Positions 28,465-35,943 of a stretch of 64,000 nucleotides of DNA are shown in pieces. A model generated the notes under the pieces. That model made no database searches. It was not told the DNA's origin and saw only the letters and a program-made list of their open reading frames with translations. The position numbers and the translations under genes are program-made. Source of the DNA: Oceanospirillaceae bacterium. GTDB lineage: Bacteria; Pseudomonadota; Gammaproteobacteria; Pseudomonadales; Balneatricaceae. How positions within the stretch are numbered: position 1 is the stretch's first letter; each line of letters begins with the position of its first letter. The stretch is taken from the NCBI GenBank assembly GCA_013215505.1, contig JABSQZ010000026.1:1-64000 (forward strand). Direction: 5' to 3'.

Positions 28465-28507
28465 AGACAGATTAATCGGCAGATGAAACCATAATTTAGG
28501 ACACAGC

Positions 28508-29791
28508 ATGATGAATAACGATCAATTGCAGCAACGTAAAAGCAAAGTAATTGCCCGCGGTCAGGGTAATTTATATCCCGTGTATATTGAGCGCGGCGAA
28601 GGATCAGAACTCTGGGACGTCGAAGGGCAGCGTTTTATAGACTTTGGCGCTGGTATTGCAGTTTGTAATACCGGTCACAGTCATCCAAAAGTGGTGGCAG
28701 CAGCCAAAGCGCAGCTGGATAAATTTAGTCATACCTGCGTGATGGTCAACCCTTATGAAGTAGCGGTAGAGCTGGCTGAAAAATTAATCGCAGTGGCACC
28801 TGGGGACAGCGGCAAGAAAGCAATTTTTGTTTCGACCGGCGCTGAAGCCGTAGAAAATTGCGTTAAAATTGCCCGTGCGTATACTGGGCGTCGTGCAGTA
28901 GTCGCTTTTAACGGTGGTTTCCACGGACGGACCAATTTAACCATGGCGCTAACGGGGAAAATCACGCCCTACAAACATCTATTTGGCCCGTTTCCTGCAG
29001 ATATCTATCATATTCCCTTCCCTATTGCCCTGCATGATGTCAGCGTAAAGCAGTCATTAAAGGCACTGGAAAACCTGTTTAAAGTCGATATTGCAGCCTC
29101 TGATGTGGCGGCTATCATCGTCGAACCTGTTCAGGGAGAAGGTGGCTTTTATGCTGCCCCTGCAGAGTTTTTACAAGCTCTGCGGAGCATTTGTGATGAA
29201 CAGGGCATTGTCCTGATTGCTGATGAGATTCAAACGGGTTTTGGCCGTACCGGTAAGATGTTTAGTTTCGAACACGCTGGTGTAGAGCCTGATTTGATAA
29301 CGATGGCCAAAGGTATAGCAGGTGGCTTTCCACTGGCAGCCGTGGTCGGTAAAACAGCTATCATGGATGCACCACTTCCCGGCGGTTTGGGCGGTACTTA
29401 CGGGGGTTCCCCGGTTGCCTGTGCGGCGGCACTAGCCGTGCTCGAAGTGATAGAAGAAGAAAACTTAGTGATGCGAGCAGCGCAAATTGGCGAGCTTTTT
29501 AAACAGCGCCTGACGGCTTTGCAAACAGATTATCCCCTGCTTATCAGTGATGTGCGCAATCAGGGAGCGATGATCGCCATTGAATTAATGCTGGAGGGCG
29601 ATAGTGACCAGCCTAATACCGCGTTAACCCAGGCAATTATCGGTGGTGCAGCAGAGCATGGGTTAATCTTGCTATCCTGTGGCTTCTACGCCAATGTGAT
29701 ACGCTTCCTGCCGGCCCTAACCATCAGTGATGAGCTGGCCGAGGAAGGATTGGATAACTTTGAGAAGCTGTTCAGAGGGTTAGTCGGGTAA
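28508..29791 (+). CDS. gabT: 4-aminobutyrate aminotransferase
   Basis: 427 residues. A class III, PLP-dependent aminotransferase that moves the amino group of GABA to 2-oxoglutarate, giving succinic semialdehyde for GabD. Key parts: STGAEAVENCVKIARAYTGR (phosphate site, about 112), FNGGFHGRTNLTMALTG, the Asp in LIADEIQTGFGRTGKMFSFEH (about 240), the PLP Lys in TMAKGIAGGFPLAAV (about 268), and GGTYGGSPVACAAALAVL. The match to GabT is full length. It lies just downstream of gabD and upstream of the IS remnant. Confidence 0.95.
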   Translation: MMNNDQLQQRKSKVIARGQGNLYPVYIERGEGSELWDVEGQRFIDFGAGIAVCNTGHSHPKVVAAAKAQLDKFSHTCVMVNPYEVAVELAEKLIAVAPGDSGKKAIFVSTGAEAVENCVKIARAYTGRRAVVAFNGGFHGRTNLTMALTGKITPYKHLFGPFPADIYHIPFPIALHDVSVKQSLKALENLFKVDIAASDVAAIIVEPVQGEGGFYAAPAEFLQALRSICDEQGIVLIADEIQTGFGRTGKMFSFEHAGVEPDLITMAKGIAGGFPLAAVVGKTAIMDAPLPGGLGGTYGGSPVACAAALAVLEVIEEENLVMRAAQIGELFKQRLTALQTDYPLLISDVRNQGAMIAIELMLEGDSDQPNTALTQAIIGGAAEHGLILLSCGFYANVIRFLPALTISDELAEEGLDNFEKLFRGLVG

Positions 29792-30139
29792 CAGCGACCA
29801 TATATGTTAGTCCCTGCATCTGTGTGGGGACATCTTTGTCCGTCAGTTAGTTTGCAATCTGAGTTCGTTATTGACTCTGATTGAGTCGGTAACAGGATGA
29901 AAGCGCAGCGCAAAGACTTTTACTTTGCGTGGTAGTGCCGACAATCATCGTTTTGTGAACGGCTATATTTGTTCAGACCCTCCCTATATAAACTTCATTT
30001 TCGAGCCCTTTGGCACTGCTGTGTCTCAGTTGTTCTATTTGTTTGTGCACAGCGCGTTGTCCCTGCAATATGACTCTATATATCCTTGCATGAACTCTAT
30101 AATGAAAAATTGTTGTCGCTTGTGACATTGGTTTTTTAA
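29792..30139. other. Gap between gabT and the istB remnant
   Basis: About 350 bases without a gene. A short hairpin (GTCCC/GGGGAC near 29811-29832) lies soon after gabT and might end the operon, but no long T-run follows. The rest may include decayed IS sequence that I cannot place. Confidence 0.4.
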
Positions 30140-30517
30140 AACTCTTCAAGTCTGCTGCACTGTTGAATGACCGGATATCACGACGGATGTGTGAACTCAC
30201 CCAAGCGAAAGCTGATGCCACTTACAGCAAAGTGCTAAAAGGCATCGCCAAGTTTGATTTACTGATACTAGACGCCTGGGGATTAGATCCACTAGCGAAA
30301 CGATCTGATGAAAATAATGGACGATTCCCACAGCAATGCCTCTGTCGTCATTATCAGCCCATTAGCCACTGAACAATGGCTTGAAATGATTGGAGATAAC
30401 AGGCTGGTGGACGCCATTTTAGATCGCATAATGCATAGCGCCCATCCTATAAAATTGCAGGGAGAATCCATGCGAAAAAAATTAAATTCCTTGACCCATG
30501 GTGAACACTTAAGTTAA
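30140..30517 (+). pseudogene. istB: IS21-family istB remnant
   Basis: Two adjoining frames together read like the C-terminal half of an IS21-type IstB ATPase. The first (to about 30300) gives ATYSKVLKGIAKFDLLILDAWGLDPL, the Walker B region usually read as TDLLILDDWGL. The second (from about 30320) gives ASVVIISPLATEQWLEMIGDNRLVDAILDRIMHSAHPIKLQGESMRKK, the typical IstB end. A frameshift near 30300 and the missing N-terminus, istA and inverted repeats show a dead element. It lies at the left edge of the GC-rich block. Confidence 0.85.
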
Positions 30518-30632
30518 AAAACAGACAGGCCAATGCAGTGGATGAATAGGTGTTCACCTTCGCCGGAATGTGCAGTAGGGCCCGAACTTGCCGATGCTGG
30601 GCTTAATATAGAATATCGATCTGGGATCTTAT

Positions 30633-32159
30633 ATGTCGCAACAAGTATTGATAGATGGACCGATCAGTTGGAGGGATATCGCCAGGGTGGCCGAGGGTAC
30701 TGCTATCAGCCTGAGTGAATCACGCTGGGCGGGGATCCGAGAAAGCCGCGCAGCAGTTATGTCTATGGTCGACAGCGGTCAGCGCGCTTACGGGGTGAAT
30801 ACTGGTCTGGGCGACCTGTGCAACCACCTTCTGGACGCCGATCAGCTCGGCCAGATGTCACGCGGTACTATTCTCAACCACGCCTGTGGGGTCGGGCCAC
30901 TACTGGAAAAACGTCAGGTGCGGGCCATAATGGCCGCGGCGTTAGTAAACTTCAGTCAAGGTTATTCGGGCCTTTCATTAGCTGTTGTCGAGGCGCTGAT
31001 GGCGATGCTCAACCGGGACTTAACACCTCAAGTTCCCAGCCTGGGCTCGGTGGGTTATCTGAGCCACATGGCCCACATTGCTTTACCTTTGCTTGGGGTC
31101 GGGGAGGTAGAATTTAACGGGGGGGTTATGCCCGCTTGCGAAGCCATGCGCTTGGCGGCTATCCAACTGCCTGAACTGGGTGCTAAGGATGGCCTGAGCC
31201 TGGTCAACGGCACCCCTTGCATGACGGGCCTGGCCTGTTTAGTGGCGGGGGATGCCGAACAGCTGATGGACTGGGCGGATATCGGCGGGGCGCTGAGTTT
31301 TCAAGCCCTGGGCGGCCAGCTAGCGGCGTTTGGCGAAGCTAACCTGGCGCTCAAAGGGTCGGTCGAGGTAGTGAAGGTAGGGTATAGGCTCCGGTGCCTG
31401 CTGGCCGATAGTCCCTGGCTGGCCAGCCAACAGAGCCAGCGCACCCAAGATGCATTGAGCCTGCGTTCGATGCCGCAGATCCACGGTGCCTGTCGGCAAC
31501 AGTGGCGGCATTTTTGCGCGGTTCTCGATGGCGAGCTGAGCGGTGCCAGTGATAACCCGCTTATCATGAAAGATGCACAAGGCTATCGGGTGGTCTCCCA
31601 GGCCAATCCCCATGGGCAGGGCCTGGCGCTGGCCTGCGATGCCCTCGCCCCGGCACTGGCGGAACTTGGCTCAGTAGCCGAGCGGCGCAGCTACCGATTG
31701 CTTTATCCGCAGGTCAGTGGCCTGCCAGGTTATCTGACCGACCAGGGCGGAATCAGCTCTGGGCTGATGATTGCACAATACACCAGCGCCTCCTTATGCG
31801 CCGACAACCGCCGTTTAGCGCAGCCGGTATCGGTGGATAATTTTGTCACCTCAGGGCTACAGGAAGACCACCTGAGTTTTGGTACTAGCGCTGCGCTGCG
31901 CTTGTTTCCGATGCTGGACAATGTGCGACGGGTGCTAGCAGTGGAGCTCTTTTGTGGTGCCCAGGCATTGGATTTCCTGGACTCTGACGGGCAGCGCTTT
32001 TCGCCAGCTGGGACAGCTATCTGGCGGCTAATTCGTCTGCGGGTGCCACACTATACTTGCCAACGTTGGATTGCCCCGGATATTGCCCAGGTCGAAACGC
32101 TATTGCGTGATGGTCGAATACTGTCTGAAGTTGAACAAGTGGCGGGACTGGTAAATTAA
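30633..32159 (+). CDS. HAL/PAL-family ammonia-lyase homologue lacking the MIO triad
   Basis: 508 residues, homologous along its length to histidine ammonia-lyase. Family motifs are retained: YGVNTGLGDL (about 53), TILNHACGVG (about 80), SLVNGTPCMTG (about 189), GASDNPL (about 305) and LQEDHLSFGTSA (about 410). Two catalytic features are missing. GSVG-ASG-DLAPLAH of true lyases is here GSVG-YLSHMAH (residues 138-148), so the Ala-Ser-Gly that cyclises to the MIO cofactor is deleted. The catalytic Tyr of QD-x-YSLR is Leu (QDALSLR, L275). The frame is otherwise intact, which suggests retained function without classical deamination. It is GC-rich compared with gabT. A paralogue accompanies hut genes in pseudomonads, but I cannot compare it here. 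Confidence 0.88.
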   Translation: MSQQVLIDGPISWRDIARVAEGTAISLSESRWAGIRESRAAVMSMVDSGQRAYGVNTGLGDLCNHLLDADQLGQMSRGTILNHACGVGPLLEKRQVRAIMAAALVNFSQGYSGLSLAVVEALMAMLNRDLTPQVPSLGSVGYLSHMAHIALPLLGVGEVEFNGGVMPACEAMRLAAIQLPELGAKDGLSLVNGTPCMTGLACLVAGDAEQLMDWADIGGALSFQALGGQLAAFGEANLALKGSVEVVKVGYRLRCLLADSPWLASQQSQRTQDALSLRSMPQIHGACRQQWRHFCAVLDGELSGASDNPLIMKDAQGYRVVSQANPHGQGLALACDALAPALAELGSVAERRSYRLLYPQVSGLPGYLTDQGGISSGLMIAQYTSASLCADNRRLAQPVSVDNFVTSGLQEDHLSFGTSAALRLFPMLDNVRRVLAVELFCGAQALDFLDSDGQRFSPAGTAIWRLIRLRVPHYTCQRWIAPDIAQVETLLRDGRILSEVEQVAGLVN

Positions 32160-32193
32160 AATCGCACTAGATAAGCACCGAAGGAGGTTAACG

Positions 32194-32373
32194 ATGTTTG
32201 AATTACAGTTATCTCCAGGCACCCTGAATCTATCCCAATTGTGCCAAATCAGCCGTCTGCGGGTGCGCCTGAATCTGCTGTCTACTGGCGACGGTCAAAT
32301 CGGTCAGGACAACCTGTTTTTTGATCAAATTAACAGTCACCGCTTGGGTAATACCCAAAATGTCCACCGCTAA
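32194..32373 (+). pseudogene. hutH: Remnant of a hutH 5' end
   Basis: Behind an excellent ribosome site (AAGGAGG, seven bases before ATG) lies a 59-codon frame starting MFELQLSPGTLNLSQLCQIS. This fits the N-terminus of true histidine ammonia-lyases (L.L.PG.LTL.QLR.I), and the spacing of conserved hydrophobic residues continues to about residue 45. The remaining 450 residues, including the MIO region, are absent. It follows the MIO-less homologue by 34 bases, so two hutH-like genes were once in tandem. An unrelated small gene is the alternative reading. Confidence 0.6.
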
Positions 32374-32607
32374 CAGCCTGGTTGCACTGGATTTTGAAAC
32401 CACCGGATTATCCTCGAAATGGGTGGTCGGGCCATGGAAGCCTTTGGGCTGCGGCTGGAAAGCGCTCGGATGACCGATCACTATCAGGCCTTGATGAACC
32501 ACGGTCAGAGGGACAGCGGCTTTATCGAAGGCTATACCGGTGAATTTGTATGCGACTTGATTGAACAACGGCTATTTGGTGGCGGATCTTCAGCGCATCC
32601 GTCATGA
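32360..32607 (+). pseudogene. Frameshifted DEDDh 3'-5' exonuclease fragment
   Basis: The first frame reads SLVALDFETTGLS, the DxE active-site motif of DnaQ-like exonucleases. After a small deletion near 32411 another frame continues EMGGRAMEAFGLRLESARMTDHYQALMN and SGFIEGYTG, typical of the next part of that domain. The His and Asp of the later motifs are missing. The gene is therefore broken and truncated. It overlaps the end of the hutH remnant by 14 bases, marking a rearrangement junction. Confidence 0.75.
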
Positions 32608-33153
32608 GATTAAACATTTTTTGCCGAACTATTCTTATTCAACTGGCAGCTGATTTGCTGTAAACCGGAAAATGACAGCTGCTGGTGAGCATGTAAAACT
32701 TCCCTGCTTCGGTTGAGTGGATCAGGGGCGAACTTTAAACCGACAGGATTCCCCTCCGCATCACTTCGGTGCGGTTTAACATCGTCCAAAAATTGATTGC
32801 CTACTACCAGCTGTAAGGTACTGCCCTTATTATTCCAGCGCTTATAACATAATCATTAGTTCGAAATAAATCTGTGTTACTCGTTTCGCCGATCATGATC
32901 TGCTAATTATCCGGTATTAGATAAGGCTACAGACAAAGCATTGAACATTGAGAAACTGAAGGGACTGCTAGATTTTACCCTTCAAGCACATTGTGATCGA
33001 AGGGGTGGCCCGGACGCGGAGCAGTTCTATGGCCGTTACTTTGACATTATCCCTGGTATTGGGGTGGTGTAAAGGCGGCGCGCAACGCTGTGACGAGGGT
33101 GCATTTTTCGAATGCTAAAACGTCTTGAGCGAGGCTGGAGTAATGCATTAAGT
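32608..33153. other. Degenerate stretch between exonuclease remnant and XRE gene
   Basis: About 550 bases of mixed composition with no intact gene. Near 32941-33069 one frame reads KLKGLLDFTLQAHCDRRGGPDAEQFYGRY, which looks protein-like but is not one I recognise. A small CCGCA/TGCGG hairpin lies near 32756. I take the stretch to be decayed coding sequence. Confidence 0.45.
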
Positions 33154-34011
33154 TTAACCTGGCCCCACTTCCATATCTCGGCAGATCTGGGCGGTTTGGT
33201 GGGGTAATAAATGAGATATTCGAACCATGTGGTCGAAGTGTTTTGAGAGACCGCTGACCTGCTCGCTGCCAGTAACTACTAAGTAACTGCCGCCCAGGTA
33301 GACCACCGCTCTTTGATTTCCAAATACGGTTAGTGGCGCGGAGTAGTGTTTGAGTCGGTCGTAAAAATACACCCTCAGGGTGGGGTAGTGGCTGTCGATT
33401 AGGTCGGCCATGTAGTCCAGCTGTTTAGCGCGCAGGTGTTTTGGAATACCTGCCCAGATGCCGTAGCCCTGTGCTAGCTCTTGCAATGCTTGCACCGGCA
33501 GACAAATTTCCAGGTCGTTGCCACGTTTTTTAACATCGTGCAGCAGTTCTTCGCCGAAGCTGTAACGCGAGGAGGCCCGGTGCGGTTCCAGTTCTTGGTT
33601 GACCAACTCCGGCAAGCTGAGCATATCGGGCAGGTAGGCAGGTATGTAGCGGGTTTTGCCGCCGCTGATTTCTTCACGCCACTGGGTCAGAGGCGAGCGT
33701 TGGGCACTGTCGTCGACCAGCTCGATGGCGCTGCTGCTGGCAATCTGCTGGCTACCGTCTTTGGCGCCGACCGCGCCCAGTAACCAGTCTATCGAGACTC
33801 CCTGGGCGCTGGCGATGCGCATCAGCGCTTCGGCTCTGGGAAGGCGCAGGTTGCCTGGGTCGAGAAACTGACTCATGGCGGATCGGTCCAGCTGGCATTG
33901 ACGGGCGAATTCGCTGGGGTTTAATCCCGACTGCTGTAGCAACTGCTGCAAACGCTCCCGAAATACCGGGGCGATATCACGTTTATCCATGGTTTTTTTA
34001 AATCCTTTCAT
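33154..34011 (-). CDS. XRE-family regulator with C-terminal sensor-like domain
   Basis: 285 residues. A helix-turn-helix of XRE type lies near the start (LQQLLQQSGLNPSEFARQCQLDRSAMSQFLDPGNLRLPRAEALMRIASAQGVSIDWLLG, about 16-75). A linker of about 40 residues and a C-terminal domain of roughly 165 residues follow, which I do not recognise and which may sense a ligand. The start is uncertain: ATG at 34011 or, more in line with the basic HTH start, at 33990. It is divergent from the desaturase gene across a 166-base AT-rich gap with an inverted repeat, so it probably controls that pair. Confidence 0.85.
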   Translation of the reverse strand: MKGFKKTMDKRDIAPVFRERLQQLLQQSGLNPSEFARQCQLDRSAMSQFLDPGNLRLPRAEALMRIASAQGVSIDWLLGAVGAKDGSQQIASSSAIELVDDSAQRSPLTQWREEISGGKTRYIPAYLPDMLSLPELVNQELEPHRASSRYSFGEELLHDVKKRGNDLEICLPVQALQELAQGYGIWAGIPKHLRAKQLDYMADLIDSHYPTLRVYFYDRLKHYSAPLTVFGNQRAVVYLGGSYLVVTGSEQVSGLSKHFDHMVRISHLLPHQTAQICRDMEVGPG

Positions 34012-34087
34012 TCACTCTTGTCACATAAATACAGCAAAATAGTGTTTAAATGATTAAATCCTATATAAATTGTACAAGCAAGATTTA

Positions 34088-34121
34088 GGTGTAAATAAAG
34101 TATAAGAATTACAAATACACC
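34088..34121. promoter_or_regulatory. Candidate operator between XRE gene and desaturase
   Basis: GGTGTA (34088-34093) and TACACC (34116-34121) form an inverted repeat with 22 bases between, inside the AT-rich divergent promoter region. It is a plausible site for the adjacent XRE protein, by position only. Confidence 0.45.
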
Positions 34122-34177
34122 AATAGCGTGCTTGAAGCTGCCGGCCTACTCTGACGTTACTTACTAAGGAGGAGTGC

Positions 34178-35110
34178 ATGAGTTCAAAGACCAAGCTGGG
34201 TATCGAATGGCCAACCCTGGCACTGATTATAGGCTGTTATTTACTCTGGCTACTGGTGCTGTATAACCAGGTCAGTTTCGTTCTGGTGTGGCTGGCGCTG
34301 CCGTTGTTATTGGCATTGCACTCATCTTTGCAACACGAAGTACTACACGGCCATCCAACCCGCTGGGCTGCCTTTAATGAAGCGCTGGTATTCATACCCC
34401 TGGGGGTGTTTTTACCCTACCAGAGGTTTCGTGATTTACACTTGATCCATCACCGTGACGAACATCTCACGGATCCTTACGCGGACCCGGAAAGTCACTA
34501 CCAGGATCCACAGCGTTGGCAGAAACTGCCCACTGCGTTGCGTGATATATATAGCTTTAATAACAGCCTGGTGGGGCGTATGTTGGTGGGTCCGGCACTG
34601 TCGATATGGCTGGGCTATAAGGCCGATACCCGAGCCATGCTGGACGGCGACGCGGAGGTAGTTCGCGCTTATGGGCTGCACCTTGTCGGCCTGGTGGCAA
34701 TGCTTTGGTTGTTATCTGTCTGGCAGATTAACCTATTAGCCTACCTGTTGGTTGCCTATCTGGCCTTGTCGATCCTGAAAATTCGGACCTTTCTGGAGCA
34801 TCGCGCACACTTTTCGGTGGCGGCGCGCACCGTGGTGGTTGAAGACCGGGGGCTGCTGGCGCTGTTGTTTTTGAATAATAATTTCCATGCGGTACACCAT
34901 CAGCATCCAGGGGTAGCCTGGTACCGGTTGCCAGGCTTGTATTACGCTGATCGGGCGGCCTTTCTGGAGGCCAATCAGGGATACCGATACGCCAGTTATC
35001 GGGAAGTATTCAGCGAGTACTTGTGGCAGGCCAAAGAGCCGGTTCAGCACCCGCAGATGGTGCCTCCTGGCAGTGATGAGGTTCAGGCAGGCGGGGAAGC
35101 TCGATTATGA
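34178..35110 (+). CDS. Membrane fatty acid desaturase family protein
   Basis: 310 residues with four or so hydrophobic segments and the three His boxes of the membrane di-iron desaturase/hydroxylase family: HEVLHGH (about 52), HLIHH (about 88) and HAVHH (about 239). Members insert double bonds or hydroxyl groups into lipids at the inner membrane using oxygen. Behind a near-perfect ribosome site (AAGGAGGAG). The substrate is not evident: no desT, lipid carrier or electron donor gene is adjacent. It overlaps the downstream PhnD-like gene by four bases (ATGA), so both products are made together. The region is GC-rich, unlike the flanking core genes. Confidence 0.88.
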   Translation: MSSKTKLGIEWPTLALIIGCYLLWLLVLYNQVSFVLVWLALPLLLALHSSLQHEVLHGHPTRWAAFNEALVFIPLGVFLPYQRFRDLHLIHHRDEHLTDPYADPESHYQDPQRWQKLPTALRDIYSFNNSLVGRMLVGPALSIWLGYKADTRAMLDGDAEVVRAYGLHLVGLVAMLWLLSVWQINLLAYLLVAYLALSILKIRTFLEHRAHFSVAARTVVVEDRGLLALLFLNNNFHAVHHQHPGVAWYRLPGLYYADRAAFLEANQGYRYASYREVFSEYLWQAKEPVQHPQMVPPGSDEVQAGGEARL

Positions 35111-35943
35111 TCGCCCAGTTACCTATGTACGACTGGCCGGAGCTGCGAGACCCGCATGACAGGCTATGGCAGCGCCTGGGCGAAGCCTTGCGCGATTACT
35201 TACCGACCCCATACCCGGTACCTGAACGTTTAAGCCGTAGCGACGATCCGTTTAAACAGTGGCTTAGCACTGAGCTGCTGCTCGGCCAGACCTGCGGCCT
35301 GCCATTCGCACAAAGCTTGCACGAGCGGGTTAGCTTGCTGGGCAGCCCCTGCTATCAACTGGATTGTGAGCCGGGAGATTATTACAGTGTGCTGTTGTTG
35401 GCGCCCGGTTTATGCGTCGAAGACTATACCTGGCTGCTGGCAGCGGGTGATCGTGTGGAGCCGACTAAAGCGGGTCTGCACGGGGTGGTCAATGCCCGGG
35501 ATTCCCAATCCGGCTACTCAGCACTGCTGCACAGTTTACTGGCCGGTGGCCTGACTGGTTTGAGCCTGTCCGGCAGTCACCGCCGTTCAATTCAATTACT
35601 GGCTGAAGGCCAGGCCGAGATAACCTGCATCGACGCGGTTAGTTGGGCCCTGGCAAAGCGTTATGAACCCGCCGCCCAACAATTACAAGTGTTGGGGCTG
35701 AGCCAACCTACCCCTTGCCTGCCCTGGATCAGCGCCCAGACCCAGCACCGCCGAGCGATAACTCATGCTGTGCAGCAAACGCTTCAGAGCCTGGACAGTG
35801 ATGTAAAAGAAAGCTTATTGCTGACAGGATTTAGGCTTCGCCAAGCGCAGCAATACTTGTATCTGGCTCCCCGGCTACTCCAGAATGAGCAAAAACACAA
35901 CGCCGGTGACTTGTTTGCGAAGGATACTTTGCTGGTTGGGTAA
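35107..35943 (+). CDS. PhnD-like solute-binding fold protein, apparently cytoplasmic
   Basis: 278 residues resembling the phosphate/phosphonate-binding (PhnD/PF12974) fold: YYSVLLLAPG, GLHGVVNARDSQSGYSALLHSLL (the DSQSG loop that normally holds the ligand), LSGSHRRSIQLLAEGQAEITCIDAVSWALAKR and GLSQPTPCLPWI. It begins MIAQLPMYDWPEL and has no signal peptide, so it is probably not a classical periplasmic binding protein, and no phosphonate permease or ATPase is nearby. It is coupled by overlap to the desaturase gene. A ligand-sensing or carrier role inside the cell is possible but unproven. Confidence 0.8.
   Translation: MIAQLPMYDWPELRDPHDRLWQRLGEALRDYLPTPYPVPERLSRSDDPFKQWLSTELLLGQTCGLPFAQSLHERVSLLGSPCYQLDCEPGDYYSVLLLAPGLCVEDYTWLLAAGDRVEPTKAGLHGVVNARDSQSGYSALLHSLLAGGLTGLSLSGSHRRSIQLLAEGQAEITCIDAVSWALAKRYEPAAQQLQVLGLSQPTPCLPWISAQTQHRRAITHAVQQTLQSLDSDVKESLLLTGFRLRQAQQYLYLAPRLLQNEQKHNAGDLFAKDTLLVG

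Noticed and set aside
30533-30718. Small plus-strand frame overlapping the start of the lyase homologue
   Set aside because: It overlaps the lyase gene in another frame and has no family-like features.
31301-31613. Long minus-strand frames opposite the lyase homologue
   Set aside because: GC-rich coding DNA leaves long antisense frames by chance; the sense frame has full-length family homology.
32230-32568. Minus-strand open frame of 112 codons across the hutH and exonuclease remnants
   Set aside because: It is the reverse of two recognisable remnant reading frames, and I see no supporting motif or ribosome site.
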